Below, piece after piece: positions 19,609 to 30,242 of a stretch of 64,000 bases of DNA (its first letter is position 1; each line of letters begins with the position of its first letter). Origin of the DNA: Prorocentrum cordatum (lineage: Eukaryota > Sar > Dinophyceae > Prorocentrales > Prorocentraceae). The stretch is from contig CAUYUJ010006335.1 of assembly GCA_963575745.1 (NCBI GenBank), forward strand, positions 64,001-128,000, written 5' to 3'. The translations under genes and the position numbers were made by a program. The notes beneath the pieces were generated by a model, which searched no databases, was not told the DNA's origin, and was given only the letters and a program-made list of their open reading frames with translations.

Positions 19609-20664
19609 TCAGTGCTGGTTCAAGATTGAGTCATTGAGAATTGATTATTTTGAGTATTTCAAACAGTGGACTGAATAGAAAATTCGTGAGGTCCAGTGAC
19701 AGGGAGAAGGCCAGAAGAGGTGAAAGTTCGTGGAAGTCACGATACCGACCGATTGCGGAGGAGGCGTTTGGGCTGGACTCGCGATCGTCAGTGACTGAGT
19801 GCGAGCTTGAAACGGCGGTCAGGCTTGCGATCACGGTCTGTGAAATTCTTCAGGTAGTTGCTGCTATTCTCCTGTTTATTTCATTTTATGTCGCAGATAT
19901 GACATACCTATGCCAGCCTGCCTCGGTATTCTTGGGGGACCGCCTTTTTGATCCTCGTTTGGATGGTCGGCTTTGGATGACTTGCGTGATGAAACATCGC
20001 TATGCTGTCGTTCACGACTTGAAGCTAATTTTGACATGCCGAAGCCACGCGGGCTCGGCACTTGTCTATTCTGTTGCCTCGGCCACCCTGGCTCGGCAAT
20101 CACGGTGCACTGTCTTCTGTCTTGAACTTCAGATCTCGGGGCTGTGTGTCGCCCATTCTCTTTTCCGCCTTTTGAAGCGCCAATTCTGATGCATTTCTCG
20201 GTCTTGTGTTATCTCGGCAAGCCTAAGCCGCACTGGCTCGGCCTTTGTCAATCCTGATGCCTTGGCCGCCCTGGCTCGGCAGTTCTGCGGCACAATGGTC
20301 GGTTTCTTGCTTCATGCGTTGGGGTTGTGTGTAGCCCACTCTCTCTTTTCGGCCTTTTTTGGAGCGCTACTTTCTTACGACAGCCAAGCTTCTGTGTTCG
20401 ACATAGACATGCCTGAGCCACTCTAGCTCGGCACGTTTCCTGCTAGATGCCTCCGCCATCCTGGCTCGGCAGTCTCATTGCACTGTGTTCTGTATCGGAC
20501 TTGATATCATGGGGCTGTGTGTCGCCCATTCTTCTTTTCGGCCTCGTTTGGAGTGCCAAGTACTGTTCTCATCCACGGTCTTGAGTGTCGCTGTTTTCTT
20601 GGCTTCTTGTGAGCCCGCTCGCTGCCCCATGAGGGCTTGCTTAGCGAGACTGCAAACCGCAAAA
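19609..20664 (+). mobile_element. LINE family C, 5'-truncated copy
   Basis: It begins just after the RNase H DGG motif would occur and ends in the family C tail (GAGCCCGCTCGCTGCCCC to GCAAACCGCAAAATACC). The ~19641-20030 reading contains SVTECELETAVRLAITVCEIL (Glu 19803-19805), matching the terminal Glu motif of the permuted RNase H. After that come CCACCCTGGCTCGGCA and CGGCCTCGTTTGGAGTGCC repeats. The TACCAGG at its end is followed at once by another element. Confidence 0.55.
20592..20664 (+). other. Family C 3' tail stem-loop, copy 1
   Basis: Outer arms CTCGCT (20618-20623) and AGCGAG (20643-20648) enclose GCCCC-ATGA-GGGC. It is probably the RT recognition structure. Equivalent copies are at 21893-21965 and 28302-28375. 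Confidence 0.5.
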
Positions 20665-21216
20665 TACCAGGTTTCCTCCCTGCGCGCGGGATCTGGAGAC
20701 TGGGGGCTCCCGTCGGGCCTTCGTCTCGAGCGGCATTGTGCCGTGCCTGCTGTAGGGTTTTCTTTACCGTACGCGGTGCTTCAGTGTCTGTTTTGCCTGA
20801 GTACCGTACACATTCATTGATTTCGGTCATTGATTTTGGTCATTAGGAGTGCATGTTGACCGTTGATAGTTTATTTAGCTGAACGATAGTGTGAATCACG
20901 ACGTCTTGGATCGGATTTAGAGAGCCTGCCAGAGGGCGGGACAAGTTCTTGATAGAGCTCGAGAGAGGCGATTGGAGAGAGTATCGTCAACTCACGTGTC
21001 GGAGGTGTCGTTGTGTGAGATATTCATTGAGGACACGCTGTTGGTGTGAACGCAGACTGGTGATTGCCAATCGTTTGAAATGGCGACGGCAGCGGATATT
21101 GCAAGTTTGTGATTACTCAGGTGAAGCATTCATCGCGATCCGTGGGTTATTCGACGGAGGCGCTTTTCTTTGATCGTTTTGATTGTTACTCTTACGAATT
21201 TATGGAAGTTTTCGAC

Positions 21217-21605
21217 GATGACAAGGAGACATTCAACTTTGAGTCGTTGATACATGATAATTGATAATTTGTTGCATGAGGTCTTACTTTTCTTCGCCTC
21301 GAGTGGAGTGCATAATGCAGCGTGTATCCCGCAATTCATGCAAGTTCGATGATGACAAGAAGACGTTTAACATTGAGTCATTGATAACTGATAATTGATA
21401 ATTCATTGCATGAGGTCTTACTTTTCCTTGTCTCGATTGGAGTGCAGAGTTCATTGTGTATCCTTCAATTCATGCAAGTTCGAGGATGACAAAGACAATG
21501 AGACATTCAACATTGAGTCATTGTTAACTGATAGTTTATAGTTCATTGCATGAGGTCTTACTTATCTCCGCCTCGAGTGGAGTGCAGAGTTCATTGTGTA
21601 TCCTG
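21217..21605 (+). repeat. Three tandem ~133 bp units
   Basis: Units start near 21217, 21351 and 21484 with GATGACAA. They contain CATTCAACATTGAGTC, GATAATTCATTGCATGAGG and TCGAGTGGAGTGCA. They are AT-rich compared with their surroundings, and no coding potential is seen. Confidence 0.7.
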
Positions 21606-21892
21606 AGAGGACTCGTTTGGAGTGCCGTACTTCCTTTTGTATCCGGATGCCTCAGCCACCCTGGCTCGGCACGTTCGGTACTGCTGCTCACTTTTCGGCC
21701 TCGTTTGGAGTGCTTGACGTTGCGTGACTGCGTGACGGGGCCCCTGTTAGTGGGGCCGCAGGTCCTTCCACGGCGTTCGATTCCGACATGCCCAAGCCAC
21801 GCTGGCTCGGCGCGTGTCATTCTAGATGCCTCGAAGAAGGTCCTTGCCCGCGTCCTTGTTTTGTACTCTTGTGAAGCTCAACGAGTGTCGCA

Positions 21893-21965
21893 GTTTTTCT
21901 TGGCTTCTTGTGAGCCCGCTCGCTGGCCCATGAGGGCCTGATTAGCGAGACCGCAAACCGCAAAA
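21893..21965 (+). other. Family C 3' tail stem-loop, copy 2
   Basis: CTCGCT at 21919-21924 and AGCGAG at 21944-21949; the inner stem is GGCCC-ATGA-GGGCC, improved over copy 1 by one pair. Confidence 0.5.
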
Positions 21966-21990
21966 AACCTGGTTGACGGTTTACCGCCGG

Positions 21991-24470
21991 CTCCCAGTCA
22001 CATCTCCCAGAATTTGCAGAGTGCGAACAGTTTTCCGGAACCAGCTCTGGTAGCAGACCGAGTTCGGGCCTCTATATTGTTGGGACTAGCGCTCCTGATG
22101 ATATCATTCCGATTGCTCTGTCGAGCAGCTTTGTAGCTCATCTGCAGCTCGAGTTGCATCGCGAAGCTCGTGATCATTCCAAAAAATAGTAGAGCAGGTT
22201 TTTTGGGCCAAGCTCTGGTAGCAGACGAGTTCGGACTTGTAGATACTTCGGACTAGCGCGCCTGATGATTATTTAAATAGATTGGATGTGCCTGTAGAGC
22301 ATCGGCAGCTCGAGTGTAGTTCAGAAAACCGATAGCATCTGCGAAGATAACACTAAACAGCCGATCCCGCCATAGTGCTTTTTAACAGTGATATGTGCCC
22401 GATAGATCTGATGTGCAGATGGCGAGCGGAAATCATATCGAATATGCGGGAAAATTATTAGGATTCTAGCGAATTTTCGAATTTCGAGAGGTTGACTTCA
22501 AATAGGTCAAAAAAAGACAAAACTTTCGTCCATATTGTTTTGCCAACCTGGGAGCCGGCGGGAAACCGTCAACCAGTTTACCGCTCGCTTTCAGCGTTTG
22601 TCACATGCAGGAGACCGTTATCATTTCGAAAAATGCATTAAGACGACCGACGTTCCCTCCACGTTTTTTTACAGTAGTATTGCAGCTACGGACCTGAGGA
22701 TTTGACAGGCAAACGCGCACAGACAACTCCACGTCACAAAGATAGTCATTCTCAGAACGAAGTTTCAAATCTCTCAACATCTTCAGAAAACCGATGCTAG
22801 ATCATCACATTGTTCGCCCTGGCTGGGTGGGCCAATTAGCTGCACCCGTGCCGGAATTTCTTTAGCTCATCGATGCCGAAGGGCTCTACGAGGTACTAGT
22901 TCCCCAGCGCGCCATAATTACTTTCTAGCTTCGCCGCTTCGCTCTTAGGGAAGCTCTACGGTTCATTTTTCTGAAGCCAACTAGCCCGCCAGCGCACCGC
23001 AATTTCTCTGAAGCTTCGCCGCTTTGCTCGTCGGGAAGCTCCACGAGTCACTTAGAATGCACCTCGTGGAAATATTTGGCGCCCATGTACTATCGGAATT
23101 CCGGCGCGGAACGGGGCTAGCACCTCGTAGAAGTAGCTCGTAAAGGTCTGCGGCATCGATGAGCTAGAGAAATTTCGCGCGCGGTGGAGCTAGCACTTCG
23201 CATAGCTCTTCCCGCGTAGCTTTTCGGCGGCGATGAACTGGGGAAATTCCGTCGCGGGTTGGGGGCTTTGGGCTAATTTCGGCGCGCTGGCGGGCTTCTC
23301 GGTCCGAGAAATCTCGGTGAACATTTTGCATAATGTCTCGCAGAGCCGCCCTAAGAGCGAAGCGAGGCGGCAACGCTAGAGAGCGCTTCCGCGTGCTGGC
23401 GGGCTACTTGGCCCGAAAAATGTTAAGGGAAGGTTCTCCTTTGTTTAGCTTATTTCAAATCAGTATCTCGGTTTGCCGTCGGCTTCCAGTTCGTTTTGGA
23501 AACCTCGATCTTATTCCTTGTAGATTGTGGAAATCATCAGGCTGTAGCTGCAGCGCAGCTCTCGACAGTTGGCTCGTAGAGCTTCCCTAAGAGCGAAGCG
23601 GCGAAGCTAGAGAGTAATTCCGGCGCGCTGGGGGGCTAGTTGGCAGGGAAAGTCTCGACGGATTTTTTGTGTTATATATATATATATATATACACGTAAA
23701 TAAAACATATTTTATAACCTATTAAATTCATTTTCTCGAAATCTGAACAATCGTTAGAGCTCTAATATTCTTTCCCCCCATATTAGATCTTACTCCCGCT
23801 CTCCATCTTAATCTCAGGTCGATCAGATACATAGTATTACTGTCACAAAGCATATGGGCGGCATCGGCTGTTTAGTGTCATCTTGGCAGGTGCTGTCGGT
23901 TTTCTGAACTTAATTTGAGGTCTAGAAGAGCTACAGAGCTGACGGGCACATCCTATCTATCTAGAATCAGCAGACGCGCTAGTCTCAAGTTCTAGGGGTC
24001 CGAACCCGGTCTCCAAAAGAGCTGGGGCCAACAAACTGTTCATTTTTTTTTTCCTTCTTTTTTTCAGAGATGAGGATGGTTTTTTGAATTTAATCCGAGC
24101 TGCAGGTGGGCTACAGAGCTGTTGGGCACAGGAATCGAAAAGAAATCATCAGAAGCGCTAGTGTCAAGTATCTAGATGCCCGAACTCGCTCTGCTGCCAG
24201 AGCTGGGTCCGAGAAACTTTCCATTTATTATACATATAAGAGAATGAATCTAATGATGCAACTCCGAGTTGCAGATGGGCGGCGCAGCTGTTGGGCGCAG
24301 CAATCGGAGGACAATCATCAGAAGCGCTATTTCTGAGTATCTAGACATCTGATATCGATCTGCTACCAGAGCTGGGTCCGAACAACTGTTCCTGTCCTCT
24401 ATTTTTCTGAAATGGTGATATCTGTCTCATCTTCATCTGAGCTGTAGGCTGGCTAATGAGCTGAGAAGCA
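21991..24470 (-). repeat. Diverged repeat field in inverted orientation
   Basis: Complementary forms of the satellite and type I sequences are seen: CTGGTAGCAGACCGAG, CTGATGAT, AGCTCGAGTG, and CTCATCGATGCCGAAG near 22864. A stem-loop in reverse orientation lies at 22556-22593. A (TA)n run occurs at 23672-23692. From about 23500 the orientation changes back, with AATCGGAGGACAATCATCAG monomers. No gene is seen in this 2.5 kb. Confidence 0.6.
22556..22593 (-). repeat. Target stem-loop, reverse orientation, degenerate
   Basis: GAGCCGGCGGGAAACC, then GTCAACCAG, then TTTACCGC: on the minus strand this is the stem-loop with mismatches in the arms. Confidence 0.6.
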
Positions 24471-24474
24471 CTAC

Positions 24475-24830
24475 TTTAAACTTCTCCTCCTTCTCCACTC
24501 CCCCTCTTCCTTCGCGTCTTCCTTCTTCTCCTTCATCTTCTTCCCCCCTCTTTCGCTCCCGCGTGCCTCTTTTCTTCTTCCTCCTTTTCTTCCTCTTTCT
24601 CTTTCATTTGCCCCCTCTCCTCTTCCTTCTTCTCCTCCTCACCCTCCTCCTCCTCATTATCCTCCCCTTGATCATCATCATCATCATCATCATCCCTCTT
24701 CTTCCCCTCCACCCTTCCCGCTCCTGCTCTCCATCCTCATCTTGCTCCTCCTCCTCCTCCTCCTCCTTCTCGTTCTCACCCTCCTCCATTTCCCTCTCCC
24801 CCTTACTCCTTCTTCTCCTCTGTGCCCGCC
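24475..24830 (+). repeat. Polypyrimidine tract
   Basis: CTCCTT and CTTCTTCC-type sequence with few purines, including a CATCAT run near 24670-24695. Long ORFs on both strands here (Leu/Ser or Glu/Arg runs) reflect composition. Confidence 0.8.
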
Positions 24831-24920
24831 TCCATGAAACCGCGCCCTCGCGCGAGCGGAATGCGAGATTGCCGCGTCCACATCCCGCTCATGTATATCG
24901 CAAGGAAGCTCTGCGAGTTC

Positions 24921-24933
24921 CCGGCGGTAACCA
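24921..24933 (+). repeat. 5' half of target stem-loop, split by LINE A copy 2
   Basis: Arm CCGGCGGTAA (24921-24930) and then CCA. AACCA is repeated at 27172-27176 on the other side of the element. Confidence 0.75.
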
Positions 24934-24954
24934 ACAACGACCAAACTGGGCAAC

Positions 24955-25535
24955 GACCGGTTCTCGTCTGGGGCAAAAACAACAACGACCAAACTGCTTA
25001 TGTTGCGCAGGCCGATATCAAAAAGGCTTTCGACAACATTACGATCCAAGTTGTGGCGCGTGCTCTGGAGGCCCTCAAAGTCCACCCTAGGCTCGCGCAC
25101 GGTATCCTGGAGCCTCTTGTTGGGACGTCGGGTATATTATGTTTCGAGGGCTTGGAGGCTACTACATCCTGGGGCCGCTCCATCCGTACGGGGGGCACAG
25201 AGAGCCCCTTGCTCTTTAATCTTGTGGTGCTTGCGATGTGTGCTGACCTTTTCGAGTCTTGGAAGGACCTCCAGCTAGGGTACCCCGTGACGGACATCTT
25301 GGATGTATCTATGGACGTGTGCAGGTACTCACATGCCTTGAAGGCGGATAACATATATCTCGTTGCGACCTCGGCTCAGGATTTACAGTACCTCTTGACA
25401 TCACTCACCACTTGCTTCAGAGACTGGGGTTTGTCATGGAAGCCAGACTCTCTCGAGTATATGATTGTAGGAGACCCCCCACCGTGCTCCTTTGAGGTGA
25501 TATTGCAGGGAGCCCCTTCCCGCTCAAGAGAGTGA
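24955..25535 (+). pseudogene. LINE family A RT (motifs A-D)
   Basis: QADIKKAFDNI is motif A. SWGRSIRTGGTESPLLFN is motif B, with the Trp that is a stop codon in copy 1. HALKADNIYLV is motif C (Asp 25347-25349, Asn 25350-25352). DWGLSWK is motif D. The frame is lost near 25510, where coding similarity moves to the next frame (KRVTRKMQVLGTVV). Confidence 0.8.
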
Positions 25536-26380
25536 CGCGAAAATGCAGGTACTAGGCACGGTGGTGGAATCAGAGTTTGATAATACACATGGAGGTATTC
25601 GTCATCGGATCACGATGGCCAGGAGGGCGTTTTCCGCACAAGCACCGTATTTTCGTTCTAAATCCGTAAGCCCACGGGCTAAGTTCTACAGATATCCACA
25701 GAGAGTTCAGAGCGTCATGTCCTACGGCCTCGACTGCGGTGCACTGGATGCAGAGGGGCTACGATTATTGCACAGCTGCGAGGGAAGTCTACTCATGTCT
25801 ATGTTCGGGCGCAGGAAGCCAGCCACTGAGAGCTGGGACATATGGGGGCCACGACGATTGGACCACGTCCGACGGCAATTTTGTGATAAGGGCTTTCAAT
25901 CTATCACACAGTTGGTATGTGCACGCAGTTTCAATGTTGCACGAAGTGTGGCTCAGTATGTGCAGGGTCAGCTTGCTATCCATGCTCGTTGCGCTGCCGG
26001 GGAGACGGATACGGAGGATGGGAGGGATGTGAGACGGAGGATCGACAGGGGGGACGGACGGTGCTCACGTACCTTTTTGGACAGTCGAGGCACTTTGCTC
26101 CTCGACAATCCTGAGTGGACGTCTCGGAGAGACGACCTGACGTCGTGTTTGCATGCGTCGGGGCAGCTCTCGCTGGCACGCTCGGGCACCAGGAGACGTT
26201 TTGGTCCCACGAGTATAGGTCAACGGACCTGGCAATGCCCGTATAGGGAAGTCTTGGGACCCTGCTGGTGGGACGGCTTTGACGACTCATACACAGGCTT
26301 TGTGAAGTTGTGGCGGACGATCTTGGGGCACTTCAATAAACGCAATCTTCGAATATTGGTATGTTGCCACCACAGGTCCC
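25510..26380 (+). pseudogene. LINE family A thumb/connection region
   Basis: It starts around QVLGTVVESEF and continues through GRRKPATESWDIWG and EWTSRRDDL to GQRTWQCPY and LWRTILGHFNKRNLRIL. It is clearly homologous to 600-1700. A second frameshift lies near 26360-26380, before the RNase H segment. Confidence 0.75.
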
Positions 26381-27150
26381 AGTTGGAGCTCCACCCAGTT
26401 CGAGGCCAAGCAGTCCACCGAGGGAACGACTCCTGAGGCCCTTGAGAAACAGTCCAAGCGTTTGGCCACTATATGTCAGCGTGCTACGGTTTGGGACGTC
26501 TTGAGCGAGGGGATAGGCGTGGACCTCCACGGGGACTCACTACTGGTCTCATCGTGGCTCCAAGGGAAGTGGAGGTGCCATAATCAGGTTTATGCCGACA
26601 GAGTTGTGGAACGTGTGGAGACCATGTACGAGCTGAGCTGCCGCGCGAACATCCGCGCGGCGAACATAGGACGGGACATATATCGACATGAGTACAGGGA
26701 GGATAACACCAGGGCCGACGAGCTCACCCACCTGGCCCGAGAGGGCCGCACTTTCTACTCCAATCAGGTTGCATGCAGTCCGATTGAGTCACAATATCTG
26801 ATACACGTCGCCTATCGTGGGGCATACGATGGGGGAGTGGGCGGCAACGGTTGCGGATGTGGTTTTTGGCTGCAGAAAGGCTTCTTGGATTACAGTCAGT
26901 GGGGTCCGACCTACCACGCCACTCCTTCTCCATTCGGCTCTCGTCAGATAGCCCGCAGGAGGGCCCCAGGGGGTGAGCCACGTGATGCCTTCGTTTGGAG
27001 GGACATCGCCTCCAGTGCCTTTCTTTTACCACCGCGCTCCACGATCACAGATTGTGAACTGGCTGCCGCCGAGGCGCTCACACGCGCCCTCCGCTTAGAC
27101 CTGCTAGGCTCGCTAGGCGCCCAGTCGGGCGGCGCTGCGGACAGCGCCCT
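26380..27150 (+). pseudogene. LINE family A permuted RNase H domain
   Basis: SKRLATICQRATVWD leads into HGDSLLVSSWLQG (Asp 26534-26536), YREDNTRADELTHLAREG (Asp 26717-26719), YRGAYDGGV (Asp 26828-26830) and TDCELAAAEAL (Glu 27056-27058). The permuted order and all four acidic residues match copy 1 and family B. Confidence 0.78.
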
Positions 27151-27171
27151 GGAGCCCGCGCAAACCCAAAA

Positions 27172-27197
27172 AACCAAGGTTGACGGCTTACCGCCGG
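27172..27197 (+). repeat. 3' half of target stem-loop, split by LINE A copy 2
   Basis: AACCA, then AGGTTGACGGC and the arm TTACCGCCGG (27188-27197). Confidence 0.75.
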
Positions 27198-27710
27198 CTC
27201 CCAGTGGGAGCAATCGTCGGCCGTCAGGATGCATTTTTTCAGATGACAATGGTCTCGTGAACTGAAATCAAGCAGAGAGCGAGCTATACGCTGCCCCCGT
27301 ATTTCTGCACCTGTAGTAGGCCATGGCGCGTCGAGCTGTCGAATTCTCAGGTCCGTAGCTGTAGAATTACCTCGTGGAGCTCTTCGACGAGATGAGCTGA
27401 GAGGAATTCGGGCGCGGGGTGGAGCTAGTTGGTCGACCCAGCCAGAACGGGCAATCTGGTGACCTGGGGTCGGTTTTTCGAAGATCTGAGAGATTTGAAA
27501 ATTCGTTTTGAGAATTCAGATTTTTGTTCTGGTGTAATCTCAGGGCTGTAGGTGCAGTATTTCGATCAAAACATTTGGAGGAACCGACGTCCTATAGAAC
27601 TCAAGAAATACATTGTACGAGTTTTATACCTGAAATTGGGAAACGCTTTTTTCGCGTGATCTGGGTGCTCATTTGCGTGGTCAGAGCTCTACGAGGGTCC
27701 GGGTGGTAGC
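27198..27710 (+). repeat. Type I repeat unit with CTCGTGGAGCTC insertion
   Basis: It contains TTTCTGCACCTGTAG, the ~62 bp insertion unit at 27369-27431, TTGGTCGACCCAGCC, and ends GAGCTCTACGAGGG. It finishes with a diverged 5' arm CCGGGTGGTA at 27699-27708, split by the next insertion. Confidence 0.6.
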
Positions 27711-28375
27711 CGTCCTGGCTCGGCTGTTTCTTTGCACTGTGTCCTGTTTCGGACTTGATATCGTGGGGCTGCGTGTCGCCCATTCTTCTTTTTCCGGCCT
27801 CGTTTGGAGTGCCAAGTACTGTTCTCATTTACGGTCTTGAGTGGATTCGGCATGCCTAAGCCACCCTGGCTCGGCATTTCTCTTATCTGATGCCTCGGCC
27901 ACCCTGGCTCGGCAGTCTCGAGGGCGGTGTGTTACGTTCAACTTGTCTTCACTGGGCTGTGTGTCGCCCTTTCTCTTTTCGGCCTCGTCTGGAGTGCCGC
28001 TTGAAGGTGTCGCTCGGATTTGCTGTCGCACGCTGTGTATTCGGATGCCTTAGCAACCCTGGCTCGGCACGACTGGGTTGTCTTTTTCGGCCTCGTTTGG
28101 AGTGTCTGACGTCGCGTGCTCAAGTGACGGGGTCCCTGTTAGTGGGGCCGTGCAGGCGTGTGAAGGAGGATGGATGTGGGGCGGTCTTGCCGCTGCGATC
28201 CGTCATTCTCTCGAGTGCTTCCTTTTGGTGATGCCTACGCCTGCGGGCTCGGCAGGACCATATTGCAGATGCCTCAGCCGCCCTGGCTCGGCAGTGTTGC
28301 TGTTTTTTCTTGGCTTGTTTGGAGCCCGCTCGCTGCCCCGCGAGGGCCCGACCGCGAGACCGCAAACCGCAGAAG
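27711..28375 (+). mobile_element. LINE family C 3' end, strongly 5'-truncated
   Basis: It lies between a 5' target arm (27699-27708) and GGTTCACGG with arm TCACCGCCGG (28389-28398). It consists of CCACCCTGGCTCGGCA and CGGCCTCGTTTGGAGTGCC repeats and the family C tail hairpin (CTCGCT 28329-28334, GCGAG 28354-28358). No protein remnant is recognisable. ORFs here on both strands are not genes. Confidence 0.6.
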
Positions 28376-29729
28376 CTTGGTTCACGGTTCACCGCCGGCC
28401 CACTACTATCGAAGCACTTGGCGGAACCAACTTTGGATGGCACCGAGGACATATTTTCTTTCGAGTTTAGGCTGATATTGAAGTAAGCTTTCTCGTCGTA
28501 TTCTGAGTACCTCGCGTGTCAAGAGCTCTGCGTGGACCCCGGCGGTAAACTGGTTGACGGCTTATCGCTGGCTCCCAGTTGGCCCGCCCGGCCCGGGCGG
28601 ACAATGTGACGACCTGGGGATCGGTTGTTTCAAGATTGTCAGAGATTTGAAAGTTCGTTTTGGAAACCAGTAGTCGGGGTGCATTGTTCGAGATGAAAAT
28701 GGTTTTGTGAACTTCACTCAAGCCGGAACCAAGCTACGCAGTTCTGATTTGCACCGATGGATTCAGCATGATGACAAGCATCAGTCTGTATTGGCGGGAT
28801 CTTGTGGTCCGTTGTATTCTTGGAGATTCCAAGAATCTCGGCGCAGAGTTCTATGCATGCTAATTGTTTTCTGTATGGAACTTCAAATTTCAGCAGGCTG
28901 AGAACTAGTATCTAGTATTTTTCGCAACTGTAGTCGTGACTGGTGCGTCTGACAGTGAAATTCTAAGGTCGGTACCTGCGGTATTAGTATCAAAGCACTT
29001 GGCGGAATTGACTTCGTATCAAGCCGAGAAATGTATACTGCGAGTTTTCAGCTGATATTGAAGCAAGCGCTGTCCTCGTAATCTGAGCACAAATTTACGT
29101 GTTGAGAGCTCTACGAGGGTCCCCGCGGTAACCAGGTTGACGGTTTACCCGGTTGGCCCAACCGGCCCGGGCGGACATTGTGGCAACTTGGGGTCGGTTT
29201 TTTGAAGATTATGATAAATTCAAGTCGTTTTGAAACTCACTATTTTTTCGCACCTGTAGTAGGTCATGCCGCGTCTGACTATCAAATTCTGAGGTCCGTA
29301 GGTGCTGTATTACTATCAAAAGTCGTAGCTTCAACATTACTTCCGAAAGACGTGGAGGAACCGTCGGCCGTCGGGGTGCATTTTTGAAGATGAAAATGGT
29401 TTTGTGAACTTCACTCAAGCTGAAACCAAGCTACACAGCTCTGCTTTGCACCGATGGATTCAGCATGATGAGAAACATCAATCTGCATTGGCGGGAGCTT
29501 GTGGTTCGAGGTATATCAGGATATATTTCGAGGACATCAGCGTAGAGTTCTATGCATGAGAACTGTTTTCTGTATCAAACTTGAGCAGATTGAGAACCAG
29601 TTTTTCTTTGCAGCTGAAGTGGGTTATGCTGCGTCTGTCAGTGGAATGCTAAGGTCGGTACCTGCAGTATCTATTAAAATAGTTGGCGGAACTGACTTCG
29701 TATCACACCAAAAAATATATTCTTGTGAG
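28376..29729 (+). repeat. Type I repeat units
   Basis: Units end at a stem-loop at 28539-28571 (3' arm decayed to TTATCGCTGG) and at a damaged one near 29121-29152 (CCCGCGGTAA, then TTACCCGG). The GATGAAAATGGTTTTGTGAAC and CACCGATGGATTCAGCATGATGA segments at 28690-28790 recur at 29390-29480, giving a local ~700 bp periodicity. Confidence 0.6.
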
Positions 29730-29734
29730 TTTTC

Positions 29735-29877
29735 TGTCGAGATATATCGCCCCCGACGCCCTTCCGTGCCTCCCCTACATATCCCTTTCCTGCTCTCACC
29801 CATGCACTGTACTGAAGCCGTTTTGGCGCTGAGGATTTGAGAGTGAAACGGATCGGCATCGTTTATTGCTGTCAAGA
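29735..29877 (+). repeat. 5' LTR (143 bp)
   Basis: Starts TGTCGAGATATATCGCC and ends GCTGTCAAGA. It differs from the 3' LTR by A versus G in the CCTCCCCT(A/G)CATATCC segment. It contains AAGCCGTTTTGGCGCT (29815-29830), which loosely resembles the dinoflagellate spliced leader core. Confidence 0.88.
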
Positions 29878-29896
29878 TGGCAGCGGAGCGCGGGTG
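29878..29896 (+). promoter_or_regulatory. Candidate tRNA primer binding site
   Basis: TGGCAGCGGAGC starts immediately at the LTR edge. A TGG start complementary to a tRNA CCA end is expected there. The tRNA was not identified. Confidence 0.5.
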
Positions 29897-29957
29897 ACAC
29901 TGACCCGCAGATCCACGGAGATCAGCCTGCCCGCCTGCGAGGCGGCTGACGGCCGCG

Positions 29958-30242
29958 ATGAGCGTGGAGGCTCTCGCACAGGAGCTACTGGAGACGAAGC
30001 GAGAGCTCGGCCGACTGATGGAGACGGTCGAGAACCAGAACCAGACGATCACAGGGCTCCAGACGGAGCGAGCCGACGCAGATGCAGCGAGTCGGCAGCA
30101 GACGACGAAGGCTTTCGCCGACGCGATTATCGGAGACAAAGGGAAGCCGCCGACCTTCGACAACACGAAGAAGCTAGACTTCCATGACTGGGCGTTCAAG
30201 TTCAAGGCGTACATCGGCAACCAGAGTCGGAAGTGCTTCTAG
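29958..30242 (+). pseudogene. copia gag N-terminus (frame broken)
   Basis: ATG-initiated 94-codon frame: MSVEALAQELLETK, a probable coiled coil, then PPTFDNTKKLDFHDWAFKFKAYIG, which is gag-like. It stops at 30240-30242. Gag similarity continues in the overlapping frame from about 30230, so a one-base frameshift separates the two. No classical slippery heptamer is visible at the overlap, so an indel is more likely than programmed frameshifting. Confidence 0.65.

Larger units (their letters stand above)
20672..21965 (+). mobile_element. Internally deleted, chimeric LINE derivative
   Basis: The 5' part resembles the family B 5' UTR (GGTGCTTCAGTGTCTG, GAGTACCGTACAC). The middle keeps only a vestige of RNase H (IRGLFDGGAF at 21140-21170, then a stop). 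The 3' part carries three ~133 bp repeats and the family C tail. It follows TACCAGG of the preceding element and ends at AACC before TGGTTGACGG and TTACCGCCGG (21981-21990). It appears to be a non-autonomous element mobilised by LINE enzymes through its retained ends. Confidence 0.55.
24934..27171 (+). mobile_element. LINE family A, copy 2, 5'-truncated
   Basis: It is inserted in the stem-loop between AACC and AAGGTTGACGG and truncated just upstream of RT motif A. A 16 bp sequence at the 5' junction (24933-24948) repeats an internal segment at 24981-24996, a typical truncation-junction artefact. The tail is CAAACCCAAAAAACC, like copy 1. Two frameshifts separate three reading frames, and the ORF2 stop codon is lost, so the frame runs into the target repeat to 27265. 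Confidence 0.85.

Noticed and set aside
23672-23692. TATA-like promoter
   Set aside because: It is a (TA)n microsatellite in a repeat field with no downstream gene.
24563-25100. Leu/Ser-rich ORF and its Glu/Arg-rich opposite-strand counterpart
   Set aside because: Produced by the polypyrimidine tract. Only the part after about 24955 is real LINE sequence.
30225-30242. Programmed -1 frameshift in copia gag
   Set aside because: No X-XXY-YYZ heptamer at the overlap; a single-base indel is simpler.
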